Source: SLAN01 sp046545955 (GTDB lineage Bacteria; Spirochaetota; Spirochaetia; DSM-27196; SKKC01). From it: a stretch of DNA of 25,269 nucleotides. The notes beneath the pieces are model-generated. The model did not search any database. It worked only from the letters and a program-made list of their open reading frames with translations, and was not told the DNA's origin. The position numbers and the translations under genes were made by a program. Positions 15,216 through 23,512 of the stretch are shown here, piece after piece. The first letter of the stretch is position 1. Every line of letters starts with the position of its first letter. The stretch lies in contig JBKGYS010000018.1 of the NCBI GenBank assembly GCA_046545955.1, forward strand, positions 1 through 25,269. Reading direction: 5' to 3'.

Positions 15216-15237
15216 CCGTCTCGCAACTACTGGGATA

Positions 15238-15279
15238 GCGATAACGCGTGTACCCGTCGTTCAGTTCCTGCGTTATCGC
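15238..15279 (+). promoter_or_regulatory. Perfect 10-bp stem-loop in the symporter leader
   Basis: GCGATAACGC (15238-15247) is exactly complementary to GCGTTATCGC (15270-15279) across a 22-nt loop. The stem ends 17 nt before the Shine-Dalgarno GGGAGGT (15297-15303). It could be an operator with two half-sites or a structured RNA leader controlling the symporter. No known riboswitch class was recognised. Confidence 0.6.
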
Positions 15280-15311
15280 ACCACAATAATCTCGTTGGGA
15301 GGTATAGCTTT

Positions 15312-16661
15312 ATGGCAGATGGATCTCGCAGAGAGAGCTGGGCCAGTCGAATTGGATTTATCCTTGCCGCGGCCGGCTCGGCGGTTGGTTTGGGGAATAT
15401 TTGGCGTTTCCCGTACGTAGCGGGCACGAACGGCGGTGCCGTCTTCGTACTTATATATCTGGTTATCATTTTCGTTATCGGGTATCCGCTCATGGTTACC
15501 GAGTCGGTTCTTGGAAGATCGAGCAAGCGCAATCCTGTGGGCGCTTTCCAGGCACTCGCGCCGCAGAGTATGTGGTGGGTCGCCGGCGCGATCGGCGTGA
15601 TTACCGGTTTTGTGATCCTCTCGTATTATTCGGTCGTCGGCGGATGGTCGCTCGCGTATACCGTCATGGCAGCGACCGGAGAGTTTCTCGGCGACGTTTC
15701 GCACGAGGAGCTATTCGGTGAACACGTCGGACAGACGTGGGCACCTCTTATCTGGCATCTCGTGTTTATGGCACTGACGGTGGCCATTATTTCCGCAGGC
15801 GTCGTGAAAGGGATTCAGCGATGGGTGCAGTACCTATGGCCCTTAATGGGAGTCCTCATTGTCATTCTGATCATCCGAGCAGTCACACTCGACGGAGCCG
15901 GTGAAGGCGTGGCGTTCCTGTTTCAGCCCGACTTCAGCGAGATTTCCGGACGCACCTTCCTCGACGCAATTGCTCAGGCCTTTTTCTCTCTGAGTCTGGG
16001 TATGGGTGTTTTTATCACCTACGGCAGCTACTTAAGCGATCGGGATAATATCCCCGGTAGCATCGTTTCGGTTGTCAGTCTGGATACGGGGATCGCAATT
16101 CTTGCAGGACTGGTAATCTTTCCCGCAGTTTTTGCGCTCGGGTTTGATCCTGGCGACGGCGCCGGCCTCGCGTTTGTCACCTTGCCGGGCGTTTTCGCCG
16201 AAATGCCGCTCGGCACGTTCTTCGCCACGCTCTTTTTCGTGTTTCTGTCCGTGGCGGCGCTTACTTCGGCAATTTCCCTGCTCGAGGTCGTCGCCTCGTG
16301 GCTCATAGACGAAAAAGGCTGGGCGAGAAACAAGGCGGCCGTTGTTCTCGGAATAATAATAGCGCTCGTTGGTGTGCCGGCAAGCCTCAGTTTTGGCCCC
16401 ATTGGCATTGAAGTACCGAGTATTGGTAACCTTTTCGACCTGTATGACTGGTTCGCCAACAGTATCCTGCTGCCCCTCGGTGGGCTTCTGACGGCCATCT
16501 TCGCCGGATGGGTCTGGACCGCAAAGACGGCGATGGAAGAGGCTAATAAAGGCGGCGCCGGTATAAAAATTGGCGGCTGGTACGCGCCTATCATAAAGTA
16601 TATCGTTCCGATTGCAATTGTGATCGTTATGGTCTTTGGGCTTGTCGATACCTTTTCTTGA
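15312..16661 (+). CDS. Sodium-dependent transporter, neurotransmitter:sodium symporter (NSS/SNF) family
   Basis: A secondary transporter that takes up an amino acid or similar substrate with Na+. The 449-aa protein has about 11 transmembrane helices, the usual form of bacterial NSS proteins. The first helix carries the Na+/substrate site SWASRIGFILAAAGSAVGLGNIWRFPYVAGTNGG, and the region FSLSLGMGVFITYGSYL corresponds to helix 6. The Shine-Dalgarno GGGAGGT is eight bases before ATG 15312. It is monocistronic: its own promoter and leader lie upstream and a strong terminator follows. The substrate cannot be deduced. Confidence 0.95.
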   Translation: MADGSRRESWASRIGFILAAAGSAVGLGNIWRFPYVAGTNGGAVFVLIYLVIIFVIGYPLMVTESVLGRSSKRNPVGAFQALAPQSMWWVAGAIGVITGFVILSYYSVVGGWSLAYTVMAATGEFLGDVSHEELFGEHVGQTWAPLIWHLVFMALTVAIISAGVVKGIQRWVQYLWPLMGVLIVILIIRAVTLDGAGEGVAFLFQPDFSEISGRTFLDAIAQAFFSLSLGMGVFITYGSYLSDRDNIPGSIVSVVSLDTGIAILAGLVIFPAVFALGFDPGDGAGLAFVTLPGVFAEMPLGTFFATLFFVFLSVAALTSAISLLEVVASWLIDEKGWARNKAAVVLGIIIALVGVPASLSFGPIGIEVPSIGNLFDLYDWFANSILLPLGGLLTAIFAGWVWTAKTAMEEANKGGAGIKIGGWYAPIIKYIVPIAIVIVMVFGLVDTFS

Positions 16662-16725
16662 TATTGGATAGTTTCTGTAAAGGTTGTTGGTGCGCGTGAG
16701 CTCGAAGCATTCAACGCCCGATGGA

Positions 16726-16762
16726 AAACAGGGGCGGCCTCAGGCCGCCCCTGTTTCGTTTC
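16726..16762. terminator. Strong intrinsic terminator after the NSS symporter gene
   Basis: A 15-bp perfect inverted repeat (AAACAGGGGCGGCCT at 16726-16740 and its complement at 16742-16756) has a tiny loop around C16741 and is followed by TTTCGTTTCG. The A-run on the left side makes it usable from both directions. It separates the symporter unit from the cheW unit. Confidence 0.9.
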
Positions 16763-16843
16763 GTAATCTGCGACGCTTGGCTGTCGCCGAGCGCGTGGGT
16801 GTGATCCGTTTTTCCCTCGCTGCTCGCGCGATGGGAGTCGGGC

Positions 16844-16872
16844 TTGCGTGCGAGAATCGACCGCGATAGTAT
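16844..16872 (+). promoter_or_regulatory. Candidate promoter of cheW
   Basis: TTGCGT (16844-16849), a 17-bp spacer and TAGTAT (16867-16872) fit a sigma70-like promoter with a start near 16879. No sigma28-type (TAAA and GCCGATAA) motif is seen, so flagellar-class control is not supported. Confidence 0.4.
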
Positions 16873-16890
16873 TCAGCCCACGGAGGCATC

Positions 16891-17361
16891 ATGGCCGATC
16901 AGCTGCAGCTTGTTACATTTCAGCTAGGCTCGGAACAATACGGTATCGATATTATGGAGGTGGAGGGGATTGTCAAAGTCGAAGACGTCCGCCCTGTGCC
17001 GAATGCCCCGGCCTACGTCGAGGGCATATTTAACCTGCGAGGCGAGATCATTCCGGTAATTAACCTCCACAGACGGTTTCACATAAAAAGACCAGACCTC
17101 GAAGAGGGTGAAGAACTGCTCAGTGGATTCGTCATTATTCGAATCGATGACATGCAGCTGGCCGTAATGATCGACAAGGTAGAGCGGGTCGTATCGGTTG
17201 ATCGCAATACCATCCAAAAGCCGCCGGAGATGATTTCGGGTATCGGCGCGGAGTATATTGAAGGCGTCGTACAGCGCGATGACGGCTATCTCATCATTTT
17301 GAATATACGCAGGCTTTTCAACGTGCGCGAGCTTCAGGCCATTGGCACGGTACAAGCCTGA
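16891..17361 (+). CDS. cheW: Chemotaxis coupling protein CheW
   Basis: CheW couples methyl-accepting receptors to the CheA kinase. The 156-aa protein has the whole CheW fold: LVTFQLGSEQYGIDIMEVEGIV, VPNAPAYVEGIFNLRGEIIPVINL, VIIRIDDMQLAVMIDKVERVV and the closing YLIILNIRRLF. The NLRGEIIPVINL segment is the receptor- and CheA-binding core. ATG 16891 follows GGAGG by four bases. No cheA, cheY, cheR or mcp lies nearby, so this is a lone copy. The next reading frame starts 17 bp after its stop, so cheW may share a transcript with the DegT-like gene. Confidence 0.96.
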   Translation: MADQLQLVTFQLGSEQYGIDIMEVEGIVKVEDVRPVPNAPAYVEGIFNLRGEIIPVINLHRRFHIKRPDLEEGEELLSGFVIIRIDDMQLAVMIDKVERVVSVDRNTIQKPPEMISGIGAEYIEGVVQRDDGYLIILNIRRLFNVRELQAIGTVQA

Positions 17362-17377
17362 ATCGGTTACTATACGC

Positions 17378-18490
17378 ATGGCAATATCTGTAACGCGTCC
17401 CTCGATTCGACGAAAGGACATGGACTCCGTCCTTACGTGTATGGTCAGCGATCAGCTCGGACCGGGTGTGCGACTCGAGGAGTTTTCGAGCGAACTCTCC
17501 CGGCTACTTTCCGGCTCTTACGCTGTTGCGGTGCGCGAGTATACGCGAGCGATAGAGCTTGCTTTCAACGCCGTGGGTCTGGAACCCGGAGACTCGATTA
17601 TCCTCTCGCCGCTTGCGCCGGCTGTGTACGCGGATGTCCTATGGGAGCGGGGTATTATTCCTGTTTTCTGCGACGTCGAAGCGGCGAGTGCCAATCTGGA
17701 TCTGGAAGCGGTCGAAAACACCCTCGCACGGCTCGAAGCGCGGTTCGGCGAGCACGCAGCCCCCGACAATGATGAACCGGACCCCGGTTTCCCCGAGTCA
17801 AAGCTTAGCCGTATGCCGAAAGCTATACTGCTCGACAGCCCCCTCGGCGTACCATACAGCTTGAACCGGTTGGAAGGGCTCGAGATACCGATAATCGAAG
17901 ACGCTTCTCATGGGCTCGGGGCCGGCGAGAACGGCGAGACGATCGGAACGCTCGGCAAGTTCACAGTCCTGAGCCTTGAACCCGACAGTATCTTTACGGC
18001 CGGGGGCGGGGCTGCGGTGGTAGCGCGCGGGAGGAGCGAAAGAACGTCGCTTAAACGCGCTGCGGAGTCGCTTCGAACGACCTCCCTGCTGCCGGATATG
18101 AACGCGTCGCTCGGGCTGGCGCAGCTTCGTGCCCTTGGTACGTATATACGGCGCCGACGCGAGGTGGCCGACGCGTTTCGCAGGTCGGTCATGCAGGGGC
18201 GGCATAAGGCGCCGGCCTCCGGCGAGAGCGCCGTTCCGTTCGCGTTCCCGGTTATGATCGACGGAGGGGCGAACGATGTTATTGCCTACGCTAGAAAAAA
18301 GGATGTAGAAGCGGTCTGGGCGTTCAGCGAGACAATCATGGCGGTTGCCGATTACTGGGAGGCGTGTGCCTCGGAGCGGTTTACCACGGCATCTGCGCTG
18401 CTGCTGAGGTGTCTGCTGTTCCCGCTGTACCCGACGTTGACGAACGCGGATATCGAGCGCATTTCGAAGGTCTTGACGACCCTGCCGTAA
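17378..18490 (+). CDS. DegT/DnrJ/EryC1/StrS-fold protein lacking the PLP lysine
   Basis: Family members are PLP aminotransferases or dehydratases acting on nucleotide sugars. The 370-aa protein keeps the fold: N-terminal ISVTRPSI, GDSIILSPL, IIPVFCDVE and IIEDASHGLGA with the pyridine-contacting Asp175. At the usual spacing of 28 residues after that Asp the catalytic Lys is replaced by Asp203 (next to Ser204) in SLEPDSIFTAGGGAAVV. The phosphate-binding NGT.A.. segment is also altered to VREYTRAIEL. It is therefore probably a non-catalytic homologue, or acts without a Schiff base. ATG 17378 was chosen because it starts the family N terminus; no clear Shine-Dalgarno is seen. Confidence 0.8.
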   Translation: MAISVTRPSIRRKDMDSVLTCMVSDQLGPGVRLEEFSSELSRLLSGSYAVAVREYTRAIELAFNAVGLEPGDSIILSPLAPAVYADVLWERGIIPVFCDVEAASANLDLEAVENTLARLEARFGEHAAPDNDEPDPGFPESKLSRMPKAILLDSPLGVPYSLNRLEGLEIPIIEDASHGLGAGENGETIGTLGKFTVLSLEPDSIFTAGGGAAVVARGRSERTSLKRAAESLRTTSLLPDMNASLGLAQLRALGTYIRRRREVADAFRRSVMQGRHKAPASGESAVPFAFPVMIDGGANDVIAYARKKDVEAVWAFSETIMAVADYWEACASERFTTASALLLRCLLFPLYPTLTNADIERISKVLTTLP

Positions 18491-18507
18491 CGGTGGGCAA
18501 GAAGGCC

Positions 18508-19518
18508 ATGGGGGCTGTTTTCGTGCGTGACCGACCCAGTGTCGCCATAATGGTTCTGCTTTCGGTGTTTGTCGTTGTCGCTATGGTTCGGGCTGCGGCG
18601 ATGGAGCCGCCTGCGGCAGCCGAGCTCGGCTCGCGTCCGCTGCAGAGCGTTCCCGAGACCGGTGAACCGGCTATGGGTGAGGAACGGCGGGCGACGCAAG
18701 CCGCAGTCCGCGCGATCGCGAACGCGTATTCCGACACGATTGACCGTTACGAGCGGCGGGACGGCGACTGGGCTTTGAGAGTCGACGGGCGCTGGTTCTA
18801 CTGGAGCGAGGGACGCTTGCTCTCGGAGAATATGCGCGAGTTCCAGGATGAGTTCGCTGCCATGCGCTTTTACGGGTACAGAATCGGAAAACATCAGCCT
18901 ATAGAAATATCCGAGGAGTTAGAAGCGGCGATGCGCGAGTGGGCCGCGAAAGATAACGGCGAATCAATGTGGCGTTCCACCGGTAGGAATCAGGAGTTTT
19001 ACGAGTCGCTGTACGGGTTCGACAACGTCCACGACGCGGAGCGAACGGTGAAGAGCACGACGTTCTTCGGACGGCGCACGCGTGTACATCCGATGGTCGT
19101 CGACCCGCTCAGAGCCGTGGAAAGAGACATTCGCGCGGCAATGGCGCAAAACGCGCAAGTGCGGAGATTTGTCGAGAATATCGCCGTTGTAAGCGGTTTC
19201 CACTGGAGGGATATTTTCGGCTCGATTACGAGAAGTTACCACGCCTACGGTACGGCGATCGATCTTCTGCCGCGAAGCTACGATGGGTTCGGCTACTGGC
19301 GATGGGCGCAGCAATCGGGCATACAGGAGTGGTGGGCGATTCCACCCGACAGGCGCCATTCGGTTCCGAACGATGTTGTCGATGCATTCGAGCGCCATGG
19401 CTTCGTCTGGGGCGGGAAATGGATCGGGTTCGATCCGATACACTTTGAATATCGCCCGGAGGTTATCCGATACGCCGAGTCGCGCCTCGCCGACGCGTCG
19501 CTGCCTGCTTTGTATTAG
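18508..19518 (+). CDS. Exported M15-type metallopeptidase (D,D-carboxypeptidase-like)
   Basis: M15 enzymes cut D-Ala bonds in peptidoglycan using zinc. The 336-aa protein begins with a hydrophobic export or anchor helix (VAIMVLLSVFVVVAMVRAAA), followed by a low-similarity spacer. In the C-terminal domain the zinc ligands are recognisable: His245 and Asp252 in SYHAYGTAID, and His312 in DPIHFEYR, with the expected W/F-rich region between. It starts 17 bp after the DegT-like gene, and a weak GAAGG lies just before ATG 18508. The open frame extends upstream to 18364 within the previous gene, but that part is not signal-like. Placement in the wall is inferred. Confidence 0.85.
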   Translation: MGAVFVRDRPSVAIMVLLSVFVVVAMVRAAAMEPPAAAELGSRPLQSVPETGEPAMGEERRATQAAVRAIANAYSDTIDRYERRDGDWALRVDGRWFYWSEGRLLSENMREFQDEFAAMRFYGYRIGKHQPIEISEELEAAMREWAAKDNGESMWRSTGRNQEFYESLYGFDNVHDAERTVKSTTFFGRRTRVHPMVVDPLRAVERDIRAAMAQNAQVRRFVENIAVVSGFHWRDIFGSITRSYHAYGTAIDLLPRSYDGFGYWRWAQQSGIQEWWAIPPDRRHSVPNDVVDAFERHGFVWGGKWIGFDPIHFEYRPEVIRYAESRLADASLPALY

Positions 19519-19548
19519 GCTCGGCAGGATCGGGCGGGGTACCCTGCG

Positions 19549-19554
19549 TATAAT
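19549..19554 (+). promoter_or_regulatory. Consensus -10 box before the response-regulator gene
   Basis: TATAAT at 19549-19554 is perfect, but no good -35 lies 16-19 bp upstream. It would start a transcript near 19561, about 40 nt before the ATG at 19602. An activator-dependent promoter is possible. Confidence 0.3.
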
Positions 19555-19601
19555 TGCGTTGCCGTGGTAGGCAGTGGTATAAGTTGTTCGAGGCTATGCA
19601 T

Positions 19602-20870
19602 ATGAAAAAAGTACTGGTAATCGAAGAGTCGGCGCTGCTACGTGAATTCTACAGTCGGCAACTGACCGAGCACGGTTTCGAGGCTGTTATGGCGGTGAAT
19701 GGCCTCGACGGTATTGCGAAACTACGCCGGGAAGTTCCCGATCTTCTTGTTATGGACTATTTTCTCAGTCGGGCATCGGGGCCGGAGGTCCTTTCCCGCA
19801 AGGACTCCGATCCGAATGCTAAGAACGTGCCCGTTATCATGATAAGTGAGCCGCTGTCCCGAGAGGCGTTCGTGCAGATCGCGCGGTACAACGTAAAGAA
19901 ATTTTTTAATAAGCCGGTAAAGCTCGATGATTTTTTGCGTGCTGTCGGTGAGTCCTTGAAGGTGAAAATGAGCATCGACGATACGCCGAGTATTGTCGAG
20001 GCGCACGTGAACGACCAAGTGCTGTTTATTGAGATCGCACAGGGGCTTAATCGAGAAAAGATTGAGCTTCTTCGGTACAGGATCCAGGAGCTGCTGAATC
20101 TGCACGAGGTGCGCTCTCCGAGGGTGCTTCTTATGATGGCGAGCGTCGAAGTGGATCTTGACTCCGGCGACGGCGAAAAGCTTCGAACATTGTTTCATAA
20201 CGTGATGGATGTGACCGGAGTCCGTGCAAAACAGATAAAGATTCTCACACGAAGCGAAGCAATCCGGCGGTTTATCAAGGACAACTCGGATTTTTCGGGC
20301 CTCGAAGTTGCTGAAAATCTCGAAGAGGCGATGGACGGCCTGTTCGGACGCAAGACGGGCAACTATATAGAAAAAGGTACAGGCCGGGCGCAGGACCACG
20401 TCCTTACATCGGAAACGCCGAGAAAAGAGGTTGTGGAGTCGTTTAATATGCGTTTTTCGCAGGAGGCTGTCGGCGCAAACGGGAAGTTCTCGGGGATGCG
20501 CCGAAAGGCCAACATTGCGGTTGTGGACGACGACGAAATCATTCAGGAACTCATTAAGACAGCGTTCGAGGAGAGCGGTGTCGCGGTATCCACGTACAAC
20601 GACGGTCAGGAGTTTACCGATGACCCGGAGTCAGCGTCTAAGGATCTCGTTTTTCTCGACCTCCTCATGCCGAGAAAGGACGGCTTTTCGGTTCTTAACG
20701 AGCTAAGCGCGCGAACCGACGCCCCGCCGGTGATCGTTCTCAGCGCGGTGAGTCAGCGCGATGCGGTTATTAAAGCGATGCAGCTTGGAGTGAAGAGTTA
20801 TCTCATCAAGCCGCTTAAACCCGATAACGTCTTGCGAAAAGCCGCAGAGGTTCTCGGAAGTAATTTCTAG
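19602..20870 (+). CDS. Response regulator with two receiver domains and a STAS-like middle domain
   Basis: The 422-aa protein has no DNA-binding domain. REC1 (about 1-120) has acidic pair Glu8-Glu9, phospho-acceptor Asp52, Ser82 and Lys104. The middle region (about 127-250) alternates strand and helix (VLFIEIAQGLNREKIELL, then RVLLMMASVEVDLD, then KIEL and AIRRFI) and resembles an anti-sigma antagonist (STAS) fold. A linker follows, then REC2 (about 303-420) with Asp309-Asp310, Asp353 and Lys403. ATG 19602 lies eight bases after CGAGG; ATG 19596 is too close. The hybrid kinase starts 44 bp downstream, which suggests they are partners. Output is probably protein-protein interaction. Confidence 0.9.
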   Translation: MKKVLVIEESALLREFYSRQLTEHGFEAVMAVNGLDGIAKLRREVPDLLVMDYFLSRASGPEVLSRKDSDPNAKNVPVIMISEPLSREAFVQIARYNVKKFFNKPVKLDDFLRAVGESLKVKMSIDDTPSIVEAHVNDQVLFIEIAQGLNREKIELLRYRIQELLNLHEVRSPRVLLMMASVEVDLDSGDGEKLRTLFHNVMDVTGVRAKQIKILTRSEAIRRFIKDNSDFSGLEVAENLEEAMDGLFGRKTGNYIEKGTGRAQDHVLTSETPRKEVVESFNMRFSQEAVGANGKFSGMRRKANIAVVDDDEIIQELIKTAFEESGVAVSTYNDGQEFTDDPESASKDLVFLDLLMPRKDGFSVLNELSARTDAPPVIVLSAVSQRDAVIKAMQLGVKSYLIKPLKPDNVLRKAAEVLGSNF

Positions 20871-20914
20871 TCCCGGTATTGCCGCGGGCTAAACATAGGA
20901 GCGATATCCATCCA

Positions 20915-23437
20915 TTGAATCATCCCGCGTCACACCATCAGTTGTCACATATCTTCAAATACTCTCCCGTCGGCATGATTATGCTCGATACTTCCGTCCG
21001 AATTCAGTATGCGAATGAGGCGGTCCGGGAGCTGCTCGGTCGCAACCACGATCAAATACACGGTGAAGTCCTGTACCGCTTTTTTCATACCGAGGACGTC
21101 GACGCGTATCGCGAAGAGTGGAGTGAACTCTGCAGGAATGGTGGTCGCATCGATCTGCAGTTACGAATTCACCGACCGGCCGTCGAATCGCTCTGGGCGC
21201 GAATCAGCCTCTCGTACGCCCGCCCACAGGACGCCTCCCCGTTCGTGTTCGGCCTCATCGAGGATATAACCGAACAGAAAAGGGGAGAAGACAGGCTGCG
21301 CAGCGAGAAAGAAAGCGCCGAGCGGGCGACCCGCACCAAGTCGGCATTTCTCGCGAACATGAGCCACGAGATTCGAACGCCGATTCATACCATAACCGGG
21401 ATGGCTGAGCTGCTCATGGATACGAAGCTTGACCCGGAACAGCGGGAATACGGGCAGCAGATCCGGTTCGCGGCAGAAGTTCTTCTTGGGCTGGTAAATG
21501 ATATTCTCGACTTTTCAAAGATCGAAGCAGGAAAACTCTCGCTCGAAACTATCGACTTTGACATTGTCCAGACGGTTGAAGAAGCGGTCGACATGGTCAG
21601 TCTCGAGGCGCACAAGAAATCCCTCGATGTCGTGATCGATATTGACCCTTCGATTCCGCGCCGCATCAAGGGCGACCCTGTTCGAATACGCCAGGTAGTC
21701 GTGAATCTATTCAATAATGCGGTAAAGTTCACCGAGAAAGGCAGCATCACCATTCAAGTACAGAATGCTCCCGGTGCTCAGCACAAGGCCCTGCTCTTCC
21801 GAGTGAACGACACCGGTGTGGGAGTCGAACAGGAGAAGCTTAACAGGCTTTTCAAGCCGTTCAGTCAGGTAGATCCCTCGACGACGAGAAAATTCGGTGG
21901 AACCGGACTCGGGCTTTCCATCTGTCGAAGCCTCGTGGAACACATGCAGGGACGCATAGGCGTGCAGTCGAGCCCCGGACGAGGCTCGTCATTCTGGTTC
22001 ACCTTGCCGGTTCGCTATGCCGACGATTACCACGGCGAACCGTGGCTTCCGGCTGTAGACGGAGGCCGCGATGGTCGAGTACTTCTGATCGATGACAATT
22101 ATAGCGCGCGAAATACGCTCGCGCGGTATTTGGAGATCTGGGGCTTTGAGCTAGACTGCGCGTGGTCCGGTGAGGAAGGGCTTACCATGCTCGTTGACGC
22201 GGCCGAGCGCGGCGCCCCGTATGTGCTCGCGGTGGTCGATATGCTCCTTCCCGGCATCGACGGCTGGCAGTTTGCGAGCGAAGTCAACGCCGATAAGCGA
22301 ATTAACGAGACCCGGCTCCTGCTTATGAGCCCGGCCGGTATTATGGGCGGAGAGGCGAAAATGAAGCTTCTCAACTGGTTTAACGCGTACGCGAACAAGC
22401 CCGTGAAGTGGCAGGAGTTTGCAACCGCGCTGGAGCAGGCGCTTCGCGAGACGGTGGACCTGGAAACAGCGGGAGATGTCGACCAGGACGAGGATTCGTT
22501 TTCCGGTTACGACAGCGAACCGGTCCTCGAGGCGGAACCGATAGAAGAACTCGCGGATGTCGAGGAATTGCAGAAAGTTCCGCAGGCCGCTTCCGGCAGC
22601 GACAGCCGCGCGGAGAACTCGGCAAGGGTTCTAGTGGCCGAGGACCACATGGTCAATCAGCAGCTTTTCCGGACGATTCTCGAAAAGCTTGGACACACGG
22701 TCGAGGTTGCCGACAACGGTCGGGTCGCGCTCGAGAAAACCGACGCGTTTAACCCGCATCTTATATTTCTTGACGTCCAGATGCCGGAGATGGATGGTTA
22801 CGAGGCTGCGCAGCTGCTTCGCGACCGAGGCTACGACCGCCCGATTATCGCGGTTACCGCGAACGCCTATAGTGGAGAACGTGAAAAGTGTCTCAACTAT
22901 GGGATGAACGATTACATGCCGAAGCCTTTCAAGCCGAAGGACGTGCGAAACGTTATGGGCACCTGGCTAACCGCCGACCTTATGGCGTCGGGAGACGATC
23001 GGGGCTGGATTGGAGAGGCCTCTGACAACAGCGGTGAGGCCGGCGGCGGAGAAGACCTGGACGTCGAGGCGGTCGAAGCCGCGGCCGAAAGACAGAGGCT
23101 GTCGATGTTTAATTTTGATGAAGCGGTAGAGACCTTCATGGGCAAACGTGACGTCGTCGTACGGGTTATGGATAATTTTCTGAGCAAGATGAATCAGAAC
23201 CGAGTCGAGCTGAGCGACGCTTTATCCGCCGGAGACACCGAGCGCGTGTATTCGCTTGCGCACAGCATAAAGGGTGGCGCGCTTAGTCTCGGGGCCGAGC
23301 GGCTCGGATACTGTGCAGCCGCACTCGAGAGAAGCGCATTCGACGGGGATCTTGAATCGGTGGAAACCCTCCTTTCGGAGCTCGAGGGATACGCCGATGA
23401 GCTTGCCGAACACTGGAAAGAGTTTATTCCACGCTAA
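20915..23437 (+). CDS. Soluble hybrid histidine kinase (PAS-HisKA-HATPase-REC-REC-HPT)
   Basis: A complete phosphorelay in one 840-aa protein without transmembrane helices. A PAS domain (about 10-115) is followed by a short coiled coil, HisKA with His151 (MSHEIRTP), and HATPase_c with N box NLFNNAVKF, G1 NDTGVGV and G2 GGTGLGLSI. Then come REC1 (acceptor Asp442 in VVDMLLP), an acidic linker, REC2 (acceptor Asp620 in FLDVQMPEMDG) and a C-terminal HPT domain with His783 (AHSIKGGA). The start is probably TTG 20915, 13 nt after AGGAG; TTG 20879 is an alternative. The signal is cytoplasmic and unknown. The upstream double-REC regulator is a likely target. Confidence 0.94.
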   Translation: MNHPASHHQLSHIFKYSPVGMIMLDTSVRIQYANEAVRELLGRNHDQIHGEVLYRFFHTEDVDAYREEWSELCRNGGRIDLQLRIHRPAVESLWARISLSYARPQDASPFVFGLIEDITEQKRGEDRLRSEKESAERATRTKSAFLANMSHEIRTPIHTITGMAELLMDTKLDPEQREYGQQIRFAAEVLLGLVNDILDFSKIEAGKLSLETIDFDIVQTVEEAVDMVSLEAHKKSLDVVIDIDPSIPRRIKGDPVRIRQVVVNLFNNAVKFTEKGSITIQVQNAPGAQHKALLFRVNDTGVGVEQEKLNRLFKPFSQVDPSTTRKFGGTGLGLSICRSLVEHMQGRIGVQSSPGRGSSFWFTLPVRYADDYHGEPWLPAVDGGRDGRVLLIDDNYSARNTLARYLEIWGFELDCAWSGEEGLTMLVDAAERGAPYVLAVVDMLLPGIDGWQFASEVNADKRINETRLLLMSPAGIMGGEAKMKLLNWFNAYANKPVKWQEFATALEQALRETVDLETAGDVDQDEDSFSGYDSEPVLEAEPIEELADVEELQKVPQAASGSDSRAENSARVLVAEDHMVNQQLFRTILEKLGHTVEVADNGRVALEKTDAFNPHLIFLDVQMPEMDGYEAAQLLRDRGYDRPIIAVTANAYSGEREKCLNYGMNDYMPKPFKPKDVRNVMGTWLTADLMASGDDRGWIGEASDNSGEAGGGEDLDVEAVEAAAERQRLSMFNFDEAVETFMGKRDVVVRVMDNFLSKMNQNRVELSDALSAGDTERVYSLAHSIKGGALSLGAERLGYCAAALERSAFDGDLESVETLLSELEGYADELAEHWKEFIPR

Positions 23438-23512
23438 TAGAGCCCGATATATCACAAACACCTCCGCTTCGCTCGTGACCCTGTCTATTCTCCGCTAATA
23501 GAGCCCGATATA
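23432..23512. repeat. 20-bp direct repeat at the kinase/MFS gene ends
   Basis: CGCTAATAGAGCCCGATATA occurs at 23432-23451 and again at 23493-23512, 61 bp apart. Similarity reaches about 12 bp further left with a few mismatches. Copy 1 spans the kinase stop codon. Copy 2 encodes, on the minus strand, the last residues of the MFS protein (ISGSISGE then stop). Read on the minus strand, copy 1 would give ISGSISVE followed by a stop, so it looks like a second copy of the MFS gene end. Confidence 0.85.

Noticed and set aside
16757..16890. Sigma28-type flagellar promoter for cheW
   Set aside because: No TAAA with GCCGATAA at suitable spacing was found; a sigma70-like pair fits better.
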